From assembly GCA_031769625.1 (NCBI GenBank), contig JAUIMM010000534.1:12787001-12851000 (forward strand): 64,000 bases of DNA, in the 5' to 3' direction. Shown here in pieces: positions 57,801-64,000 of the stretch (within the stretch, counting starts at the first letter, position 1; each line of letters begins with the position of its first letter). The notes under the pieces were generated by a model. It saw only the letters and a list, made by a program, of their open reading frames with translations, had not been told where the DNA came from and made no database searches. The DNA is from Taudactylus pleione (Eukaryota; Chordata; Amphibia; Anura; Myobatrachidae). Both the position numbers and the translations under genes were made by a program.

Positions 57801-58488
57801 CAGGTACGGTATCCCTAAAATCATTGAGAGTGACAGGTGTACTCATTTCACAGGTGATGTTTTTCAAAATATGTGTAAACTGATGGGTATTAATAGCCAA
57901 CTTCATATCCCTTACCGACCGCAAGCCAGTGCTAAGGTAGAGAGGATGAACGGGGCTATTAAAAATAAGTTAAGTAAAATCATGGCAGAGACTGGACTAG
58001 GGTGGCCATAAGCGTTACCTTTGGTCCTACATAGCATAAGGACCACTCCTAGACCTCCTCTGAATCTGTCCCCATTTGAAATGTTGTTCGGTAGACAACC
58101 TCTTTTGATTATAAGTCCACAGGAAGACCTGAAGGGTAACAACGAGGTAACTGTAAAGTATCTCATATCAATGAGTAAGCAGTTAAAGCAACAGCAGCAG
58201 AAACTGAAATTGTTGTCTAATGATATGCCTGAAACTAACTGTCATGATGTTGAACCAGGAGAATATGTAATGATCAGAAATTTCTTGCGTTCAGGTTGTT
58301 TGACTGATCGGTGGGAAGGTCTGTACCAGGTGCTGCTGACAAGTACTACATCTTTGAAGGTGGCCGAGAGAGATACCTGGGTCCATTCCACTCACTGCAA
58401 AAAGGTCAATCAACCGGTGGAGAAACAAGTCGGAGACAAAGCTGATAGAGTTGACCTGTCGCTCGCGAGCTTGTTCCGGGAGGATTGA
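54879..58488 (+). pseudogene. pol: pro-pol: protease, RT, RNase H and integrase
   Basis: Protease: LVDTGATRSVI and LLGRDLL (54879-55454). RT: TAG at 55452-55454 in the same frame, then QDLRGVNK, LPQDF (family LPQGF) and the catalytic YVDDLL (about 55857-55875). After a TAG at 56052 and a frameshift in a T-run near 56140, RNase H follows with TDGS (56827), an E, TDSRYV (57012) and NRADEAA. Integrase has the zinc-binding H-H-C-C part (HGLTHLGK...CLTC), QIDFIQL, ESDRCTHFTGD and the Glu in KVERMNGA. A TAA at 58009 splits off the C-terminal WEGLYQVL domain, which ends at 58488. At least four inactivating changes. Confidence 0.93.
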
Positions 58489-58537
58489 AAAGGTTGTAGT
58501 GAGATACCTGAACTAAAAGAAACTTGAAGGTTTTGTT

Positions 58538-60351
58538 GTGACAATGGACGGGCCTGCTGTGTTAATTTTCATATTCTCTTTTAGAGTGTTCACCATCTTG
58601 GTCGGTTCGGGAATATCCAGTTTCTGTGATGGGAGACCAATTGAGGAAATGGGAGCTGATGGTAGTGCTGATGGAATGGAGTCAGGAGGAGTGCAATGCC
58701 AATCAGGGGAGTGTCTGACCAATCTTAGTACTGTTATTGTTAAAAGACCTGTCATTCTGGATACTCGGGGACAGTGTGGAGGTTAATCATCTGAAGATTC
58801 CTGTATTTGTGAGCTATGTGGGTCCCTAGTTGATGAGAACTGTATCCAACGGTGCCAACCTAAATATAACCCATACTGGGGTGGGTATCCTTTAGAGGAT
58901 TATCATAGCATGGTAGGCAAAGTGTTAAATCAAACTGATTGCTGGGTGTGTTCACATGTGCCACAGGGACAGCATAATGTAGGGTTGGTGCCATTTCTGC
59001 TTAATATCACGGAAATTTTAGAATTACAGTAAGGGAAAACATTGGATGGAAAATTCCTCTCATCCAAACAACCTCATTTCAAACTTTATCAATTCCAAGT
59101 AGATAGGTCACTTTTGTGTTTAAACATAACCAACCCCAATAAACCCGGGAGTTGGGAAGTGACAGGGAATAATCAGACGATGACTTTCTCACAAAGAGCT
59201 GATAATGAGTCCATAAACCATGATCTGTTATGCTCAATTAAATCTGGTGGGAAACATTTTAGGTATAGGTATACATTGAGTTCCACCAAAGTAATTATTG
59301 GTAAGGTGCCAAATGGTTATTGTGCTAAAATAATACAGCCAGAAACTTGCTAATACCAGATGGAAGACCCAGAAATAGGATTGTTTACATGGGAAATGTG
59401 CTTAATGATAATGATGCATGCCATTCCTTATGTTCTCCCTGATAATGTATATTTCATATGTGGAAGAAAAGCGTATAAATGGCTCTCCCCGAGTTCCGAA
59501 GGTTTGTGTTACCTGGGAAGAGTAGTCCCAGAAGTTATGACCCTCACACATGTTGAAATGCTTGGTATACATAAAAACACACCGTCACCATATCTTCACA
59601 CACAATATGAACACAGAGGCAAAAGAAATATGATACCTGGTGATGTGCATAAAGCCACTCAGTTAATCAGTGAGACAACTGGTTTTCAAGTTTTAGTCAC
59701 ACTGGGTCCCACCAGGATTGCTCGGGGTACATTAAATTTTAGATATATTCAGGAACTTCCTAAATTGATAGATAATATCACCGAGATGTACGATGACACA
59801 TTCAGGTAAACAGGTAGGGAATTGCAAGCGTACAAGAAAGAACTTGTGCAACACAGGCTAGTGTTGAATTATTTAACTGCTGTTACTGGAGGGTATTGCG
59901 TAACGTTAGCCACCCAGTTCGGAGTAAAATGTTGCACTTATGTCACCAATGATACTAGCGACCCCAAGGAGGAGATAGACCGAAAGATGGATGAAATTCT
60001 GCAGCTAAAATGGGAGTTTCGTAAGAACCATAACGCTTCAGTGGCTGAAGTAGGGGAAAAGATAGAAGGATGGGTTTCATGGCTGAACCCAGTAAAATGG
60101 TTCTCAGGTCTAGGGGAATGGGTCCAGGAAGTGATCGCTAGCATAGGCAAATTCTTAATCCTTATATGATTGTCATCATAATAATTGGCATATGTGTCCG
60201 GTGTGTTCCTATTGTGTTGAAGTGTGGAAAATGTAAAAACAGAGTAAAACGACAGAATGAAACTATGATGGTGGTCAATAATATCAATATGAATACCGAG
60301 GTAAATATAGAACTGCATTATAACCCTGAACTAGGAAATACCATCATTTAA
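58538..60351 (+). pseudogene. env: env with several stops
   Basis: Envelope precursor. Starts MTMDGPAVLIFIFSF, a signal-peptide-like hydrophobic stretch. In-frame stops lie at 58784, 59029, 59351 and 59807; a frameshift near 60165 interrupts the membrane anchor. The surface part has a CWVC motif and many N-glycosylation sites; the transmembrane part has GVKCC and a coiled-coil-like region. It is more damaged than the minus copy. Confidence 0.88.
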
Positions 60352-60513
60352 TGTATTATATTTAGACATGCATAGAATGTATTATTGAAATGTTATTTTT
60401 AAAACACCTCAGATAATGTAAAGTCTAAATTCCCCTTCAAGACTCAGAGACACATTATTGATGGATTAAGAACCACCTTGTGCCATCCCATAATAACACT
60501 AAATACTATTTAA
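60352..60513 (+). other. Post-env region with deletion into the 3' LTR
   Basis: The sequence matches the minus copy up to CCATCCCATAATAACA and then jumps into the LTR at TGCGAATGG. The polypurine tract and the first ~90 bp of the LTR are missing. Confidence 0.75.
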
Positions 60514-61537
60514 TGCGAATGGCCTTCCAAGCGCCATTTTAGATAAACTCACATTTAAGTACATATGGCTCTATTACTATTAAGCACCCTGCGATTGCAT
60601 CTTTCCTCATTTCCCATACACAGTGATACGCACAATTACGCTGTTAACTAGTCGCATATTAGTGAATGCACAAGACCCCGAATGAAAACACCGTTTAGTA
60701 GCTAAATGCGCACGCATCCGCACCAAGTTAACTAGCGTCTTCATATCAAACCCCGCATACTCACAAATTACATATTCACACACAAGGTTCCATAAGCTTT
60801 AAGGTATAAGATTTAAGTTGTTCATTTAGTATAAATGCTATGAAATAAAGATTGTTTGGTAACTAAGGTTTTATACATGCTAAGTAAGCAGTGTTTGGTT
60901 TGTACTGATGCGTACTCTTTCCACAGTATTCCGGTGATATCGGTGGGGAGATCGCATCATGCATTCTCGAGTTATGGACCGCAGAGACTTCAAGCAACAA
61001 AATGTATATGATATAAATAACTGTTAGGATGTTGCATGGGGTGGGAGGGCAGAGACCCCCAGTTGTTGGAGGCTGGGTTGAGTCTATTTGAATCAGCCTG
61101 TTAAACGCTCTGTAACAGATGCTTCCCCCTTGAGGACCAATAGCATCAGCAAACAAACGTCTCTATTGTTTTGTCTATTCCTGGGGGGTATAAATATGTG
61201 TGCTCCAACACTGGGTTTTAGTCTTCGTGCCGAGAGCTGATAGACGAGGGGTTTCTTGCTGATGCCTAACATCTGGTCCGGAAGCACTGCGTATGTATAC
61301 TGTACTTGGGGTCTGTATAATTCCTTTGCATCTAATTGTGTCGGGATCAATAGCGTGTAACTGACTGTACTTTTTACTTGAATAATACTTTGTGCTTCGG
61401 AACCACACGTTCCAAGTCTGGAGTCTCTTATTTACTGTATGACTGCGTACGCAAATTAGCGTCATCTTTAGAAGGTATAGACAGGATATTAGAAGGTATA
61501 GGAAGGAGTGTATAGAGGTTCTGATCCAGTATCGTTA
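60514..61537 (+). repeat. 3' LTR, truncated at its start (1024 bp)
   Basis: Aligns with 51038-52075 of the 5' LTR. TATAAATA is at 61189-61196. Two AGAAGGTATAGG units near the end against three in the 5' LTR. Ends CAGTATCGTTA before GTAT. Confidence 0.93.
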
Positions 61538-62584
61538 GTATGTACATTATGTTTTTGTTAAGCATTTATATTTCTCTTAAGATATAAGTCTCTTTGAACA
61601 ATTGAAATATTTTAACTAGTACTAATAAAAGTTATAGTTTATCAAAATTCTGGTCCAGGTGCACTGCCAATTAGAGTTCTTTTTCTTTTTTTTGTTTGTT
61701 TCAATTAAGGAAATATAAGGCACAACCCAAGTCATATAATCCCTGAAATGCTTTATTATGCTATACTATTCCTGATAACAACCCCTTGTCCATTAATAAG
61801 TGATGGATCCTGCCTTTTACAATTATGGTTCCAGAGCAATGTGGACTACAGTATGTTGCTTGGTGACACTAACTTGGCATGGTGCAGTCATCTCCACTTC
61901 AGTTATATTGTACAGTACTTAGCAGCAAATTTTAAGGCAGAGTCCTTCACCTGAGATGAAGAGATACAGGGTCTCCCTTTTGGAAAATTGAAAATAGCCT
62001 TCAGGACTCCTCGTGTAGAAGAAGCCTTAATAAGACGGCACTTATACCAACAAAGCAATACAGTGATTGAGAAATAAAGGCTTATTGATTACTGAAAAAA
62101 AAAAATCAATCTCATCTCATGAAGATAAAAATACAACTTCAAGTCTACTGTATTAAGCACAAGAGAGTCAGGCATAGAACTCATCCATAATTCAAATAAC
62201 TGTACAGAAAACTTTTTTTCTGCAACAAGAAAAAAAAATTATATTTTATAAAAATTCTGGTCCAGGTGCATTGCCAATTATACGTCTTATTCTGCATTTT
62301 TGTTTATATCTTGGTTCAAGTCTGGCGGTGGCAGAGGATTAGCGTGAAGCCATAGTGCCCGGAGCATGCTATTGCTACGCGCCCCCTTCCTCTACTGAAT
62401 TTTGCCAAAGTGGTCGAGGGCCACATCTGCCAAAACAGGAGCTCAAAAACATAGTTACTGTTCTCTGGCTGTCAGTACACGCCATTGATAAAATAAAGGC
62501 AGGGAGGGGATGTATGTTTATGCAGTCCACTGCCAGCAGCAGCTGCAGAGAGCACTTGTCCAAAAGTAATGACAGTCACGGGGA

Positions 62585-62890
62585 GAGGCAGGCAAGGACT
62601 GGAGGCAGATGGGGAGGCGGTGAGTAGGTGGGTGAGGACAGGGGGTAGGTGAGGACTAGAGGCAGGTGAGGAGGCAAGTGGATAGACAGGAGTGGACTTG
62701 AGGCAGGCGGGCAGGTAGGCAGGAGAGGACTGGAGTCAGGCAAGAAGCCAGTGAGGAGATGTGCGGGTAAGCAGGAGAGGACTGCATGGGGGCAAGGAGG
62801 CATGCTGGTAGGTAGGAAAGGAGTGGATGGTGGCAGGAAGACAAGCACGGAGGTGTGCTGGTTGGCAGGAGAGGACTTCAGGTAGGCAAC
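62585..62890. repeat. G-rich minisatellite, copy C
   Basis: Counterpart of 16880-17215 (GGCAGGAGAGGACTG-type units), with different unit order. Confidence 0.75.
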
Positions 62891-63094
62891 TAGGTGGAGA
62901 GTTGAACTTGTGAATATAAAGAGAAAAAATAGTAACCGTGTCAATAATAATTATTGTAATTATAATAAACTATTGGCAGCCCTACTTCCCTCTTACTTTC
63001 TCTCACTCCTTTTTACTGTCTCTCTGCTCCCTTTTTTTCTCATTTTACTTTTCCCCTTATACCTACCTTGCAGCGCTTGCCACTCAATGCCACT

Positions 63095-63420
63095 AATATA
63101 TATATATACTGTAGTGTATATATAAATAAAATCTATCTCACTCCCCCCAACTTGCGGCCGCAATAACCCCCCCTGCCCACGCCACAGTAATTCCCCCTGC
63201 TCGCGGCCACAAGCTTCACCCCCGCTCATGGTCAAAAGCATCCTTCCAACTCGCGCCCACAGTAATCACCCCCACTCACAGCTACAAGCTTCACCCACGC
63301 TTGCCACAAGCATGCTTCCCACTCACAGCCACAATAATCCATCACCCCCGCTCGCGGCTACAAGCTTCCCCCCACTCACGGCCACAAGCATCCTTCCCAC
63401 TTGCAGCCACAGTAATTCTC
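63095..63420. repeat. (TA)n and C-rich minisatellite, copy C
   Basis: A broken (TA)n run (63097-63127) followed by CTCGCGGCCACAAG-type units; shorter than in B. Confidence 0.75.
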
Positions 63421-63897
63421 CTCAGCATCATGAGTGCAGCCTCCCCCACACAGAAACTAAGGTCCAGGGTGCATTCCTACCTGCTCCCCTGCGCAGTCCT
63501 CTGTGTCAGGATCCAATGCAGGCAAGAGCAGAGGCGATCGGGGAGCCCTGGCTGCTTTGCACCTGGAGCCGGCACCCGGGACACTGTCTTCAATTAAACA
63601 ACTGCGTACTCCAGCAGCTGCCAGTACCCTCTGATCTGTCTGGCACCTGGAGCTCGTGATCCACTGGAACCGCCCTCCTTATGCCCCTGGGTGGTGGCAC
63701 ATCCCAGACAATCTGATTTAAGTGATGCGATTTTGGGATCACTGGACCAATTTACAATTGTAACTTTGGATGTGTATTTAGGATGTTTATCTTGTGCGGA
63801 GGATATCAGTTTAGTTTACTAAATTGAAACATTTAGTTTTATCAGAGGAGTGTAAAAAAGCAGCTTAATTAGGAAGAGAGTGTATAGTAAAGATAGT

Positions 63898-64000
63898 GGG
63901 TCTCATTCAGACCCGCTCACGAGCGCTGGACGCTCGCAAGTGGGTCGATGTTACCCCAATGCGCATGCGCACGACGGAGGGAGCTCCGTCATGCGCATGC
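63898..64000. mobile_element. Harbinger-type MITE, cut by the window end
   Basis: Starts GGGTCTCATTCAGACCCGCTC where copies A and B read straight through. CGAGCGCTGGACGCTCG and GCATGCGCACGACGGAGGGA with its inverse form hairpins like those of the MITE at 18230-18778. Right end not in the window. Confidence 0.8.

Larger units (their letters stand above)
50949..61537 (+). mobile_element. Endogenous retrovirus, plus strand, class I (gammaretrovirus-like)
   Basis: A complete provirus layout LTR-leader-gag-pro-pol-env-LTR, 10.6 kb. Flanked by GTAT (50945-50948, 61538-61541); copies A and B give the empty site. The primer site for tRNA-Pro, a single CCHC knuckle and the pol order point to class I. 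The LTRs start TG and end TA. The shared LTR parts differ by roughly 3% by eye. All genes carry stops or frameshifts. Confidence 0.97.
32031..64000. repeat. Large repeated segment, copy C, split by nested insertions
   Basis: Copy C pieces are 32031-34530, 36182-36930, 50927-50948 and 61538-64000. Together they are collinear with copy B from 12151 on and continue past the window end. A deletion near 32140 removes the equivalent of 12259-12661, and about 550 bp at 32420-32970 are extra. The gaps between the pieces are the Tc1, the 14-kb element and the retrovirus. Confidence 0.85.

Overview
This window is eukaryotic and almost certainly vertebrate nuclear DNA. No host gene was recognised: every supportable coding region belongs to a transposable element or an old retrovirus. 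The mix (PIF/Harbinger with many related MITEs, Tc1, hAT, a Penelope-like element with GIY-YIG endonuclease, and class I endogenous retroviruses primed by tRNA-Pro) fits a large, repeat-rich amphibian genome, probably a frog. That placement is inference.

Layout. 1-4911: right-hand part of a PIF/Harbinger element with a broken transposase and an apparently intact three-exon Myb-like partner gene. 5270-5526: near-perfect palindromic hAT MITE with an 8-bp target duplication. 6625-10663, 12151-19263 and 32031-64000: three copies (A, B, C) of one large repeated segment, loaded with Harbinger-type MITEs and minisatellites. 19547-21420: non-autonomous hAT. 21611-26115: two Penelope-like copies joined head to head as a 2.2-2.3 kb inverted repeat, each carrying a 5S rRNA-like stretch. 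26640-32030: minus-strand retrovirus with three large internal deletions.

Copy C is the interesting part. Comparison with copies A and B gives the empty site for three insertions: a 1651-bp Tc1 element (34531-36181, TSD TA), a 13,996-bp element with CAGAT-type ends (36931-50926, TSD TA), and a plus-strand endogenous retrovirus (50949-61537, TSD GTAT). The 14-kb element is itself split by a complete 5783-bp hAT transposon (40612-46394, 8-bp TSD CATTAAAC), so its own length is about 8.2 kb. I could not assign that element to a known superfamily. It carries inverted subterminal repeat arrays, five tRNA-like sequences near its right end, many GTACTGTAC palindromes, and a roughly 410-residue ORF with a coiled coil and a C-terminal BEN-like segment. 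It is my best candidate for something undescribed.

How the parts relate: the Harbinger element at the left shares terminal sequence with at least four of the MITEs here, so it is a plausible source of their transposition proteins. Two of those MITEs (14092-14643, 18230-18778) are built almost wholly of back-to-back perfect hairpins. The hAT MITE at 5270 shares a 16-bp block with the terminus of the 5.8-kb hAT. The two retroviruses are the same family, one nearly full-length but riddled with stops, the other a deletion derivative.
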